From assembly GCA_029959085.1 (NCBI GenBank), contig JARWIR010000035.1:2385501-2449500 (forward strand): DNA of 64,000 nt, in the 5' to 3' direction. Made by a program: the position numbers and the translations under genes. This document shows, piece by piece, positions 48,325-61,215 of the stretch. Positions within the stretch are counted from its first letter, which is position 1. Each line of letters begins with the position of its first letter. Below the pieces are notes generated by a model. It saw nothing but the letters and a program-made list of their open reading frames with translations, was not told the DNA's origin and searched no databases. This DNA comes from Nemophila menziesii (lineage: Eukaryota > Streptophyta > Magnoliopsida > Boraginales > Hydrophyllaceae).

Positions 48325-49406
48325 CTTACTAGTCGAGAGTTCATATCCAGCGGATGGACTTTAAATAGTCTAGATTATATTTAATAACATGATTTTGTAT
48401 TTAGCATTTTTTCTTATCCAAAGGTACCTAAGAATTCCCAAATTTACTCATCATTTTAGTTGATAAGGTAAATCATCTCATCCCATGATGTTTCTAATTA
48501 TTTGAGTTTGAGTTTTATTTTTTATGTTCAAATATTAAGTGTTATCTCCGAACTAATAGCTCTTCACATTTCCAATTATCTTGCCAGACTTTTTCACTAT
48601 TAATTAAAGTTTCTAAATGGTTCTTTAACGTTTTAATGTAGTTGCAAAACTTACACATTGTATTTTTTATTGAAATCTGCTAAATGCTACAAATTATCAA
48701 TGATATTTAAAGTTTTATAACTAAACAAAAAGCAAATAAACATAGGTACATATGGCCCGCCCATTTTTCAAACATTTAGTCAATTGTATTATATGTCTTT
48801 ATTCGTTTAATTTGATACGGCCCATGTTTAGATATATATATATATATGGTCAACATTTAAGTAAGTAGGCTCCAAAAGACAAAGCAAAACAAGCCCATAA
48901 TTAAGCCATGCACATTATACAAACCCTTCTTTTTGAAATATCGTATTCTCTACACCATAACTTTGTCATTTTTGCCCTTGATGCAATAGACATTGCAACT
49001 TTTAAATAAACTAATTATCACCACAACTTCTAAATAAACCGTTACTTCAATATTTTTTTAGTTTTTTATTGTCTTTTTTCAACCATGATGGATATAAAGA
49101 TAAACAAAAAGAAAAAATAATACGAAAATATCGACTTCATTTCGCAAAAGGTAATTCCTTGGGGAATTTTTTCATGTTTAATAGAATTTATTCATTTAAT
49201 TTATTTTTATAATTACAATTAAAAAAAATGAAGAAAAATAAGTATGTTGATTGGCATTATTCAATTTGTGTTTATAAATTAGGAATTAAGATTTAAAAAA
49301 TTTTGATAGTAAAATTGATTTGTATTGTTCAATGTTTTTTTTTCATATATGAGAGGCTTAAAAGCCGTTAAGAAAAAGTTATTACAATCAGAACAAATGT
49401 TCTTAT

Positions 49407-49745
49407 TTAACTATCTAGTACAACCCTAATGGTTGCACTTTCACTTCTATATTTAGTAATAAACGTCCAAAGATAATCCGGAGGGTCGGAAAGAGTCATT
49501 GGTTGAAGTTTGGACAATGTCCCTTCTTTCGCTAACTTATCAGCACAGAAATTCGCTTCTCGGAATATATGATTCAGTTCGAACTTAGGAAATTTCCTTA
49601 ACATATCCCAACATTCCGTAGCAATTGAAACGTAATGACTACCCAAGTTCCCACCGCCCTTCACTAGCGCGTGGAGCTCCTCCGAATCCGTTTCAATAAT
49701 CATCTCAGTATAACCTTTAAATGGGGAGTCAACAAATGGGGAGCA
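49407..49745 (-). pseudogene. RNase H-like (RVT_3) domain fragment
   Basis: The minus strand reads MIIETDSEELHALVKGGG, then SHYVSIATECWDMLRKFPKF and NHIFREANFCADKLAKEG. This is the second half of the plant RNase H-like domain found in LINE-type elements and related genes, including the H-x2-REAN-x-CAD-x-LA signature. The N-terminal part with the first catalytic residues is missing. In its place the frame runs into a TA microsatellite (49,758-49,832) that would read as an Ile/Tyr repeat. The end is TAG at 49,407-49,409 (plus strand CTA). It is an isolated fragment, probably from a retrotransposon, and is not present in the right-hand duplicate. Confidence 0.7.
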
Positions 49746-49753
49746 AAAAGTTA

Positions 49754-49757
<4 letters not shown>

Positions 49758-49832
<75 letters not shown>
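49758..49832. repeat. TA microsatellite, about 37 repeats
   Basis: An uninterrupted TA run abuts the RNase H-like fragment. It is the longest simple repeat in the window. Confidence 0.97.
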
Positions 49833-49834
<2 letters not shown>

Positions 49835-50240
49835 ACTCACATATTTTTATGTACAACAAAATGATTGATGGTCATGTCATTTCATCTTCTATAACTAAGA
49901 TTTGAAAATACGCGCTCTAATATTGAAACAGGTAAACATATTAACATAAATATTATAATTTGAAATATGTTATACAATATTTACAATGAATCTATGATAA
50001 GTAAATAAGATAGTATATTTAAAGCTATTTATAGTTTGTTTCTCCTCTCTCTCAAATTGATGATGTTATTTATTTATTTATTTTTTCACTTCGGGACAAA
50101 TTAATAATTATGCAAATCTTGTATAAATACTCTCGTAGAATGTTAAAAGCCATCAATAACAAAAAATACTAAGACATGGATGACTAAGATGATGGTTAGT
50201 TAATCATCTTAAAAATTAAAAGTGGATTAAGAATTAATTA

Positions 50241-53200
50241 GTCATACATATTTTGTTTTTTATTAAATTATTTTTGTATTAGTTTAACACATTTAGTCCA
50301 ATTTTTCTGTTAGTTTTTTATTAAATTATTTTTTATTAGTTTAAATATTTATTTTGAACTATCAAGTTAATAAAACTAAAAATTTGCGCGTAAGTTTATA
50401 TTTTGTTTTAAGAACCCCTCTTCCCTCAAGTTATTATATTAAGTTATTTTTTTATTATTAAAAATACCACCGCACCCCACCGTCTTCCCCTTATTCAATC
50501 TTTAATACCCCCTTTTACTCTAATATCATGACCAAACAAATGAAATCGTAATCTTCTATTCTCCATGCAACTCACCAGATTCATCTATTCACTCACTCCA
50601 CCCATCTCTTCTCCATGCAACTCATCTATTCTCCACCCGTTATTCTTGAACTAAAGTCACTATTCTACTGCATTGGTAAGATGTTTAGAATTTGGCTTAT
50701 TCAATGTCGAATTGGAATCCATGTAATTGGATGTTGAGAAAGATAGAAGAAGTTTAGACAACATATTGTATGGTTTTATCTCAGAATTCGTAGTGATAAC
50801 ATACTGATATGGAACTTTAATTGGAACTTTTATAGGAATAATCATCTGAAGGAATTAATAATGGGTTTTTAGTATCTTTAATATTATATTGATATAAAGA
50901 ATCAAGATATCATGTGAAGTTAGAAGAGAATATATGATAATTTGTTTACTTTTGTGCTTGTTTTATATTACAAAATAAGGGATGTAAGTTGTTGGAAGTT
51001 TAATTGCTTCAACTTTTGCATTTACATAGTTTGAGTATAAATATTTGAAGGATGTTAAATATTATGTTGTTATGATTGTTTTAAAATATTCAATTCATTA
51101 TTCTCAAATAAATAATCTACCTTCTTTATCTAAAGGTGATTTTTGTTGACATACGTTTGAATGGCGTTTTCTTCCACTATTAATCCTTCATCATCCAAAT
51201 TTGTTTCTTGTTGTTGGATGTATACTTGAATTCTCTAAGAGACGTAAGGAATGAGAATTTCCAAACTAATGTTTAACCACTTTTTGAAACTTCTCGTGGT
51301 TAAGCCTGAGTTCACAAATCTGTCGATTACCCATCCCTCTAGTTCAATCTTGACTATTTGTTTGTAATGAATTGAATGTGTCTATCCCATTTTCATGTTG
51401 TATGACAAAAAAGAAATATTGGATTATGAAGCTTATTACTAATGTGGAAAAACAAATATTTCTTGGTATGATAAATTTACCAAGTCTGAAGTTAGGTGGT
51501 GGTGATAATGACAAAAAAAAGAAGCTAGGTGTAAGGGGATTACGGAGAAAAGATCATCGAAGAAGATAATAAACAAGGTCTTTGATTGAAAAGAAGATCA
51601 TTGACCGTAAATTATTTGGAATTCATGTTTATTTTATAAAGTTAGTTTCCCGTGTGTTTTGTGGTTATACGATTTTTTGTGAAGATTGTTGGTATTTATT
51701 ATGAGTTTTTATGGGATTTTAGTAGGTGTTATTTGTGTTTAACCCTGAACACCTCCTAACATTGCGGAAAAATTTAAAAGGATTTAAATCAAGAGTGATG
51801 CATGACTAGAGTGCGCACGAGCCTTTGTCATGACTAATGCATGACTCTAGCATTAGGATACAATACAATTTTCCTATTTCATTCAGCAAATAATCAACTC
51901 TTTGTCCTTGTTGGCACCTCAGTAGGCGCATTACTTTCCTCAAAAAAACCCCACCAATTTTTCTTTCTTTCCAAGCACGTTCGAAGACTCAATTTTAGAG
52001 ATGCGATGGTATTATGCCTGACCGTTCCTCTAAAATGATATATTGGTTGCCGATATTGATATGAGATCTTAGTTTTGTGTATTTGTTTTCAAATTATTAG
52101 CAAGATGATACTTAAGTTGTCCCCCTAATATCAGTTTCATATATGTCACGTTTCTCTCGTTAATATGTAAATCTTGGAACCGTGACCCTACTCGGGTTCC
52201 ATTTATTGCATCATTTATCACAATAGTTGTTCTCATTTTGCCTCATTCCCGACCTATACACCTCTTAACTAATATCTACTCCCCATAAAGAGTTGGCATT
52301 TCTATTTTCTACATTGCCTTTGTTAGTGGTGTAAATGCCGGAGGTAAGCCCCGTGTCTTTGGTGCGTTTGGGCTATATTTCTCTTTCCCTGTGACCGAAT
52401 TTCCCACACTCAAACATGATTTGATAGAGTCCATCATACTCCACCTAAAAGAGTTATCATATATATACTGACGGTTAATGGAGGAGGTTTTCTAAAATTA
52501 AGGTTAAAGTCCATTCTATGTAGAATACTTATTTTGGAATGGATAAATGGTTAAGAGAAAAGGAGATAGAAGAATTTATTTCATAATTTGTTGATCTAAT
52601 ATCAAAATTTTACATAAGTAAAATTGTAAAAATATTTTATATAGAAGATAAGTGGTGGTTGTCGCATCTATTTAGCGAAACTAGTAGAATTAATTTAGAT
52701 TGGATGTTGGATGATACGGAAAAGACTAGGGTGGATATTGACCGGTTTGATCGAAAAAAGGGTTGTTTATAAATTTTCAAGTGTTTTGGAAATAGGAATA
52801 TGTAATCCAATTCTAGTCCAAAAATAATAGAATTCAAAATTTAATTCGAACTCCAGGAAATTTTTAGAATATTAGAATTTTTGGAATATCTCTATTTTTT
52901 ATTTTTGAGTTTTTAGAATTGTTTTTTCACTAAATTCGCAATATTATGGTATTTTTTTATAAAGTATACACCAATATAACTATAATTATATAAAACAAAT
53001 AGAATCATAAAAAAACAATACTTATTCAATATTACATGCATAAAATGCGATATTCAATCATTTTTTAAATAGAAATAAATAAAAATAAATAAAAATATTC
53101 AAGTAATTTTTTTTTAATCATGTAAGAATATAATTCCACATTTCAACAAAACAATCATGAGATCATAATTAGATAAACTTTAACATGTAATTGCTTAATA

Positions 53201-54440
53201 TGTGTACATATTAAAATTTCATCTATTTAGAAAATGGTGAACATCTATTAATACAATGATTGATGTGATTGTAGTGGTTGTGATAATGGTGGTCAAGCAT
53301 AAGAAAAATGATTGAATCGTGGTTGGTAGAGAAGTAATGAAGTGACTAATTTTGATCTTGAGTGAATATTGTGATTTAAATTAAATAGTTTTATATTATA
53401 TATAAATAGGAAAGAAGTGTACATATATTAACCTATTTATTGGTATATATAAATATTAAATATAAGAATATTATTTAATAAACGGAAAAAATAAACGAAA
53501 AATAAATTAAAAAAACTAGAAATAGAAATCAGATCCGAAGTCGAAAATCCAAAATTTTCTAAAAGTAATTTCTATTCCGTTTTAAAAAAAAATCGAAAAA
53601 TCCAGAATTGAAAAATTCAAAATGCAGAAGGTAAAAAGGTATTTCCGAATCAGATTTTCTAGACCAAAATCGGTCTGAATCGGAAAATTCCCCTCCAATT
53701 TCTACCCTAGAAAACGTTATAGTAATATCGACCGGTGTGAAGAAATGGAGGTTTCAACTACTTAAATTTGAACGGAATTAGTAAGAATGGTGAAAAAGTT
53801 AATAGAGAAAGATTGTGTGAAATTTTTCATTTTTACCAAGACAAAATTTTGTTGTTTGTTTAGCCTATTGGGATAGAATAAAAAATGTTCCCATTCAAGA
53901 ATGTTATGGAGAAATTGTTGCAGTATAATGTGATAAGTAAGGTGTCTTTAATTTGTATAGGTTGGATACATGAGATTGTTGATTATTAGGGGAAAGTGCA
54001 TTAGATGGGTTAAAATATGATTGTGAAACAACTAGATTCACTTACTTTTTTATATAGTTTGGAAATAAAAGAATGCAAGATTTCATAAAGGATAAGTATA
54101 TATTGTGGATGCCTTCTTTCCATAAATAGACAATTAATTCATATCAACTGTTGGAGAAAAAAATTTATGTAAGATCTGCAATAAATGAAGCTTTGAGTAA
54201 AAATTGGGGTTTATGTGGAGTTTTTAAAAGAGGGGGTGGGGGTTAAAGTAGCGATTATGGAAAAACTTTTACCTTTCAAATGTTAACAAAAAATTTGTGC
54301 ACTTCTTTGACGTGCAATATTATCTTCATCCAACGCCGAATCTATAAGGGTGGTGATGTATCCTTCATGCAAGGGTGCGGCTTGGTATCGAAAACAATAC
54401 TTCATCAGTTCCGCAACTGAAAGTCGGTATCTATTTTTGT
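50241..54440. other. AT-rich region between the duplicated segments, no gene recognised
   Basis: A pyrimidine-rich patch with the word TATTCTCCATGCAACTCA twice lies near 50,555-50,630. Near 51,770-52,030 and 52,160-52,430 base composition is more balanced, and short open stretches occur that could be decayed coding DNA. I could not assign them to a family. At 53,520-53,710 the sequence is rich in AAATCGGAAAATTC-like words. No RNA gene or transposon terminus was seen. Confidence 0.4.
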
Positions 54441-56110
54441 GTTAAATTAATGTTTTTTTTCTAATGTAGACCACATAACGCGTTCGAGAAGAGTGGTCAA
54501 TTACGGAGGATGGAATTTCAACAATCGAGATTATGTTCTACAACATTATTTTAATCTTTACAAGGTTTTCTTTTTCTCATTATAGTTACCAAGGAGTTCC
54601 AAAATTTACTCTCCATTTAAGTTGATAAGATAAATAATATCTTCCCATTATGTTCATTTTTATATGAGTTTGAATTTTATTTTTTTACGGGTCAAATGTA
54701 GCGACATTGTCCAAACTAAATTCTTTCATATTTCAATTTTTTTGCCAAGAGTTTTCCAATCTCGACCATTAATTGAAGTTGTTAAATGGTCCTTAAATTT
54801 CACCGTAGCTGCAAAACCTACACATTGTAAAATTTATTGAAACTAGCTAGTTAATACAATACATTACTTAAAGGATTACAAGAACTATCAATAGATTTGA
54901 AAATATTTTGAATCGCATAATTAAACAAAAAAAGTGAACTACAGAGAATTTGTACATACGGGGATGTCCGATTTATTATTGTTTTATACTCTTAGTAGAT
55001 TTTATAATTGGTTTTAATTGGTTTACTTTCATGTTTCGGCCCAATTTTAGAGATAAAGATGACCAAATTCACTTGAGCAAACAACAAGGTCAAAAAGAAG
55101 GAAAATTCTTCCATCCATGATTCTACACCAATTATATTCATACACATACCCATGTCTTACACTTACCAAAGTAAATTGTGTTTTATTATAATAATCAATG
55201 CTTACAATATAAATATTGGACCATCCAATATTGGAGTCTTACCCCAAAAAGAAGGGTCCAAAAAATGACTAAAACAAGCCTAGAATTAGTCCTCCATAAT
55301 AAAAAAAACCCTTCTTTTCCATACAAGCTCTTCTTTACACCATAACTTTAACCTTCCTTCCGTGATAGATATAACCAAATTCTCACCACAACCTTTAAAG
55401 AGAATAACATTAATTTCAATATATTAGATCGGTCACAGTCTTCTTTCCACCATGGTAGATATAGCTGAGGAAGATGAAATGAAAATGAAGAAAAAAACGG
55501 AAATCGACTTCAATTTGAAATAGATAAATTTATCAGATTTTTTTATGTTTGATATAATTTATTCATTTTATTTATTTTACATTGTGATCAATTTTCTTTC
55601 CAAATAAAAATAAAAAAGAAAAGTATGTTGATTGGTGTTATTAAATTTGTGTATTGAGATTATGAATTTTAAATTTTAATATTTGATGATATTTATAAAA
55701 TTAAGATCTGTATTATACAAACTTATCTATATTTTGATTATTAATTTATTTTATGTATATTAAAATAAGAAAATTGATCGATGGTCATGTAATTTTATCA
55801 TTTATATACTGTGCTTTGAATCAGGTAAATATAGTAACATAAATATCTAAATTTAAAATATGTTAGAACATATTTACAATAAATCTATTATGAATTACTA
55901 AGATCTTACCTTTAAAGCCATTTCTAGTTTATTTCCATTTTCTCTCAAATATCTGATGTGATTATTTTTTACTTGGGGACATATGAACAATTATGCAAAA
56001 AAAATTATTGATAGTCTTGTAGAAGGTAAACTCTGTGAATAATTAAAAACATCAGGTAGGGGTGGTTAAGAAGATGGTTAGTTTAGCATCTTACACATAA
56101 GAAGGGTTTA
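54440..56110. repeat. Diverged direct duplication, right copy
   Basis: This is colinear with 48,325-50,240, and its left edge also matches the copia flank (CTAATGTAGACCA). Substitutions and indels are frequent, so the duplication is much older than the array duplications. It contains no recognisable gene. Confidence 0.75.
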
Positions 56111-56329
56111 AGATATAAACATCTGTATATATTATTTGTTTTAACAATATTTGTTACGCGACTAAGAGTGAAACTACATTAGTAAATGACTCTAATGAAA
56201 TTATGAATATAAAGGGATTTCGAAATCTTGTCTTAGTTATTGCAACGGTTTAACCTTGTTATATTTATATTAATTTTATTTTTAGCATAACTTTAAATTT
56301 ATCATTATCCTCGTTTTGATGGCCTCGTT

Positions 56330-57040
56330 GTTTCCTCAAGATATTTTAAACGCCCATGATTCATAGTGATGAAGACGAGCTTGAGAATACAAAAATAATT
56401 TGAAGCCACAATAGTAAAGACATACCTTCCCATCACCGCTATCATCAGCTGTCAATCTTTTCCATATTCAGGAACTTCGGGAACAAGTCGAAAGCATCCT
56501 TCTCACTGCTCCTACTGATTTTGATGCTTCATTTCGAACATTTTCCATAGTTACAACTTTAGAAGTTTTTTGTAAAAAGGATCTTTTTTCAAACAATTAA
56601 AGTTGTGAAGTTTTTTGGAGTAATAGAAGGTGATTTGTTAGCCAAATTAAATGAAGAAGTCACACTTTCGCTAAAATGGGCCTCGAAATGGGTCTTGATC
56701 TATAGTCCGAGTTCTCTGAATTCATATATTATTTTATAACTTCCAACTCAATTTCTTTCGCCTTTACGATTGACCCTTTTTCAGACACGTCCTTAATAGG
56801 TTCTTGAAGCCTATCCTTCACAATTTTCATGAATTTGTGGCTTCATCATCTAAATAATAAGTATCTCCTTTCTTTATTTTCTTGCCCAAGAATGAGCATG
56901 TACACTGAGATAAAAGCTTCCATAGTGAAAGATGATGCATTGTCTCTACAAACATCCAAAAACTTGTTACATTCGTTCAAAAACATGAAGAACAACTGAG
57001 ATCTAGATTTCAACCATTCTTTTAGCCCAATTCCAATAAA
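56330..57040 (-). other. Possible decayed gene fragment
   Basis: On the minus strand one frame near 56,860-57,020 reads GLKEWLKSRSQLFFMFLNEC and continues without a stop for about 60 codons. Other stretches further along are open in other frames. The pattern is like a protein-coding gene with several frameshifts. No family is recognised. The plus strand near 56,425 has GACATACCTTCCCATCA, which reads on the minus strand as an exon end followed by a GTATGT donor. Confidence 0.25.
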
Positions 57041-58057
57041 CAGCTAATAAAAATGGACAAATTTATATACTAATACAATTTATATTGTATATTTGTTCTC
57101 ATTTTTTTTATAAATTGAGTTCAATTTGGAATTATAACCTCTTTATTATTACTTTTTACAAGATATAAAATATATATATATATATATTGTTACACGGGTT
57201 CCTATGCTGGGGTGGCAAAGGTGTGATAAATAAACCATATAAAAACACACACACCGAATACCACTACGAGTAGCTCACTCCTAGTGCACATATCATTCGC
57301 CATTAATAGTTGATAAGTTAAGTTTGTTCTACGATATTTATTCGCTAGCTCAAACTCGTTTTCAAATATAAGAGTATAAGAAATTAATTGTTTAAACTAA
57401 TAATATAAATAAATAAAATATTTGATTGGTTTTATAAATAGGAAGTAAATAAAAAAACGTTAAATTACTAATTCAAATAAAATAACTAAGAAAATGGAGA
57501 TGAGATATAGCTTAAATCTGTTTGTATGCACCTATTCTCCTAGATCATTATTCTATTTATAAGGCTGAATTGAGCATATATAAGTAGTTGGGGTTCTATG
57601 ATCCCTCAGTCTTCCTTTAGGGTAGCTTATAAGACAACCTCAACACGATAAATGGTCTTGGGTAAGGGGGCCTTGCGTAGAGATTGGTGGTGGAAAACTA
57701 AATCCTAATTGACTATCTAGTTAGCCAAACCCGTCAGGATCAGTACCGCACATTAGAAGTGTATGTGCTGTTTTAATTAATTGAATTCCGTTAGGGTGAC
57801 AATCCTAATAACTAAAAACAGTTCTAAACTTGGCGAGAGTTAGGGATGGGATAAAGGCAAATACGAAATATAATTATAAAGCCATCTCAAATCAATTAAA
57901 ATAAATCCCAAATAATATAATACATGAGAACAAAATGTAAGGATTATGCATATTGCAAACCAAAGATATGTGAAAATTAGTTCATGATAAAAGAAATAAA
58001 ACTAAATAGTAAATATCTTACAAACATGATTAATCAAAAGATTTAATATTTTTTTCT
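57041..58057. other. AT-rich region, no gene recognised
   Basis: This stretch includes a short TA run near 57,172-57,187. A more GC-balanced stretch (57,195-57,850) looks like the untranslated part of a retroelement but lacks LTRs or a primer-binding site that I can see. Confidence 0.35.
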
Positions 58058-58133
58058 TTAATGGTAAAGTGGTACCTCCAAGAAGAGGAAACAAGACTCT
58101 AGCCAGTTGAGCTAATCCACTTGGTTAATATGA
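58058..58133 (+). repeat. SINE-like segment
   Basis: AAGACTCTAGCCAGTTGAGC followed by TAATCCACTTGGTTAATATG resembles the tRNA-related region of plant SINEs and the segment in the array 5' regions. It has no clear ends. Confidence 0.3.
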
Positions 58134-58885
58134 CCATTTTTATCTAATAATAAAGTACATTTAACAATCGATTAAAAATAATACATCAATTTTAAATTTG
58201 AAAAAATTATAATGTTTTATGATTAAAGCACATGTATAGTTGTACTCATATCCACTAAAATTAATCATTTTAGGAATTTTATAAGGATAAAATAATATAG
58301 ATAAAATAAAATTTGTTTTTACTATCGATGTGGGATTTTGGTCTTGACCTTTGGACTTTAAATGATAAAGATTTCAAGTGATAAATTTTTTTGCTCCCTT
58401 CTCCTCACATGTATGAATACGAAGAATATTACAATGATATAGCCCAGTGAATGTGTTGAACCTTCTCTCAATTGATAATATCTATATTCGATACCTTAGT
58501 TACGCACCTTGAGTGTAACTAAAAGTTATAATTGTCGGGTCCACAACAAAAAGGCTAAGACTCTGAACTCTCATATTCTTAGATGTCGGAGTACCACTAT
58601 TTAATGGGGGAAAATACCAAATAGTTCTTTATGATTTGAAAAGGGATCAAAACCACACCTATGATTTTAAAAAGGATAAATACCTTTTTAGGGTTTCCTA
58701 ATTCGTGCCAAATCACCATTATTTATGATAACTCGGTGCAACTCGTTATAATTTGATAAAACACACAACATAAATTTTTATGTTGTATATAGTAGAAAGG
58801 TTAATTAGTCACGAGTTAGGGAACCATAGAGGATATTTTTCCCTTTAAAACCATGGGGGTATGGGAGAAGGGCGGAAGATTTGGG

Positions 58886-58920
58886 CAGTGGCGGAGCCGG
58901 TTGGGGGGCCATCCCCCCTA
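58886..58920. other. Transposon-end-like GC-rich motif
   Basis: CAGTGGCGGAGCCGG, followed by a short G6/C6 inverted repeat, resembles ends of plant DNA transposons. No matching opposite end was found, so it is probably a relic. Confidence 0.25.
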
Positions 58921-59082
58921 CCCTTGAGAATACTCATGATCTCTTTAACAAATACGAGTTAGAAATAACTCCAAATGGCCCCCGAAAGTGGGTAATAACA
59001 CGCATTCTCCGAAATGATAACAACAATATAGCATGAAGATTACAATTTCCATACTTCTTGATCAAATTAGATTACCAAAAAG

Positions 59083-60880
59083 ATGAGGGAGTATCCCGGC
59101 CCATGTGTAACAAACTATATGGTTCAACAAGCCCATCTATGTAGTGTATGTGAACTTCCAAATTTGAAAAATGGGACGAGGCCTAAATTAATTTTTTGTG
59201 AGATCATGAGTGATAAAATGAAAAGGCCAATCATTTTCAAGCCTATTATTATGGTGAAAAATAAAACAAATCACTAGTTTTAATGAAAATGGTTTCCAAA
59301 GAAAAGGATTTTAATAACATTAATACTAATTCTACTACAATAAATTAAAACAACAAACCATACAATTAAGTTTGACAAAGAGATACAATTACACGGAAAA
59401 ATGACGTTAAAAGATATTTCAGTTGTACCGGTATCTCTAACTAGGTCTTACTCTAGTATATCAAATAACTATATTAGAGAGAAGAGAGTAGATTATTCAT
59501 CTAAATTACTAGTTTTTTAATTTTGAAAATGGAAAAAGACTCTATATATAGGGGAGGAGGAGGCCTTCTTGAATCAACACAATAAATGACGTCTAGTTGA
59601 TGTTTTGATGGTTACACCTTCTCAAATTGCATCATGAACCTGGACAACCTTCGATCTTCTAGTTCATGCATGGAGTTGGACAGATTTGAAAAGCTCTTGT
59701 AACATCTGTAAACCGCTGAACCTTGATGGTGAATATTCTTTTAATGATTCTTTTAATTCTTTAAAGTTTTGTGTTCTGGCTGGGTTTTATAAGTACTAGC
59801 CACTCAGTACTAGTCTCTCTTTAAAATTTCACGAATAATTAGGCTACCACATTATCCTGTCTCAAAAGGCCTAAATTCTAAAAGAACGTACATCATCTGA
59901 TCCAAATAAATACTATTGTCTTTGGAAAACAATATGCTATGCCAAAACTCCAACTAAAGACATACCCTTTTTTTTTGGAAATGTGTCAAGAATGGTATCC
60001 CTTATGGAGATAGATTGTTCGAAAAGAAATGTGTCCCTTCCCCTAGATGCAAATTTTTAATAATCTAGTTGAATTGACTGATCATATTTTTTATAAAGCC
60101 CTATGAGTGCAGAAGTATGGGATATCTTGTCCAAATTTACATGTATTTCTAGACAATATATATTTGAAGTTGATGCTTCAATGATGAAAGTTATCAAGGG
60201 GGAATAAGTTGAAACCTGATAAAAAGGCATAGTTTCCTGGATTTTAATCATATTATGGATCATTAAGATTGGTAGGATGAAGGGTCTGTTCGAAATAACT
60301 ATGTGAAACACAAAAGGAATCCTCTTGTTGGTGGATAACTAGATGAAGGAAAACATTGGATCATTATGGAAAATATTCTGAAAAGCCATCTCTCTTGATG
60401 AAGAGTTAAGGTTTAAGGGGGATGTTTTTCCCCAGAGACCTCTCCATGTACGTCACGCCAAAAAATATAACAGTCCTGAAAGCCTAACAAGTTTTTGGTA
60501 AACTCAGGCGACTGATCTGATATTACCCTTCTATTATGTTCTTTTATATAACTTTTAACTGAAAAAACACTTAAAATTGATTAAAATCATATTGAATAAT
60601 ATAGATTCTCCATGGTGGTTTAACTGTGTAGGAGGTTACTTTGCTCATACATATACATGCCAACAATAAAGGTAATAGTCTATATACCATATATTTCATA
60701 CTTATCTTGCATCATACACTAATCAAGCTAATAAGACATAACTGACTAATAGTTTCATTCAGAATAAGGTGAATACATATCTAATTAAGTTTGGGAAGTA
60801 AGATACCTGACGTAATGTTCATGTCAATGAAATAAAAAACTGGTACCAACAATACCTTCAATATTTTATGGGAGAATCTT
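59083..60880. other. AT-rich region, no gene recognised
   Basis: There are short open frames on both strands, none longer than 84 codons and none with recognisable motifs. Base composition near 59,560-59,760 is slightly more balanced. Nothing supports a gene. Confidence 0.35.
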
Positions 60881-61215
60881 TTTAATATACCATATGGGTT
60901 GGACGATTTAGTTTGACTTGATTGACAAACCACCTCCAAAATTTCTTCGCCTCTATGAGTAAACACAAGTAGCTAAGCATCTTCCTACCAATAAATGTTG
61001 AATTGAAAAGAGTATAATCACTGAGATATGGAACTAGGCCAAGTATAGGGTAGCATAATAGTCACGAGTAAGTGTTTGTAGTGTAAGTTCATAATGTCTT
61101 TCCTTGAACATAAAACAACATACCTTTTTTTCCTCTTAATCATGGAGAGGTGATAGAGATGTGTATTTGGATCTCCTAAATGGATCCAATGAGACTATGA
61201 TCACTGAAATCATAA
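60880..61215. repeat. Diverged direct repeat, left copy
   Basis: Blocks such as GATTGACAAACCACCTCCAA, CCAATAAATG, AGTCACGAGTAAGTGTTTGT and GATCTCCTAAATGGATCC align in order with 63,150-63,515. The repeat is about 350 bp with many differences. Its nature is unknown. Confidence 0.6.

Larger units (their letters stand above)
48325..50240. repeat. Diverged direct duplication, left copy
   Basis: This region aligns in order with about 54,440-56,110. Shared landmarks include AAATTTACTC..CATTTAGTTGATAAG, GCAAAACTTACACATTGTA, CACCATAACTTT, ATTGATGGTCATGT and GATGGTTAGTTTA-like words. Its left end is the 40 bp before the copia element (about 42,090), so that element inserted into this copy. An RNase H fragment and a TA run (49,407-49,832) are extra to it. 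Confidence 0.75.

Noticed and set aside
49758..49859. Ile/Tyr repeat protein encoded by the TA run
   Set aside because: This is a translation artefact of a microsatellite extending the RNase H-like frame.
58886..58920. Complete DNA transposon starting at CAGTGGCGGAGCC
   Set aside because: No matching opposite terminus or target duplication was found; kept only as a weak relic.
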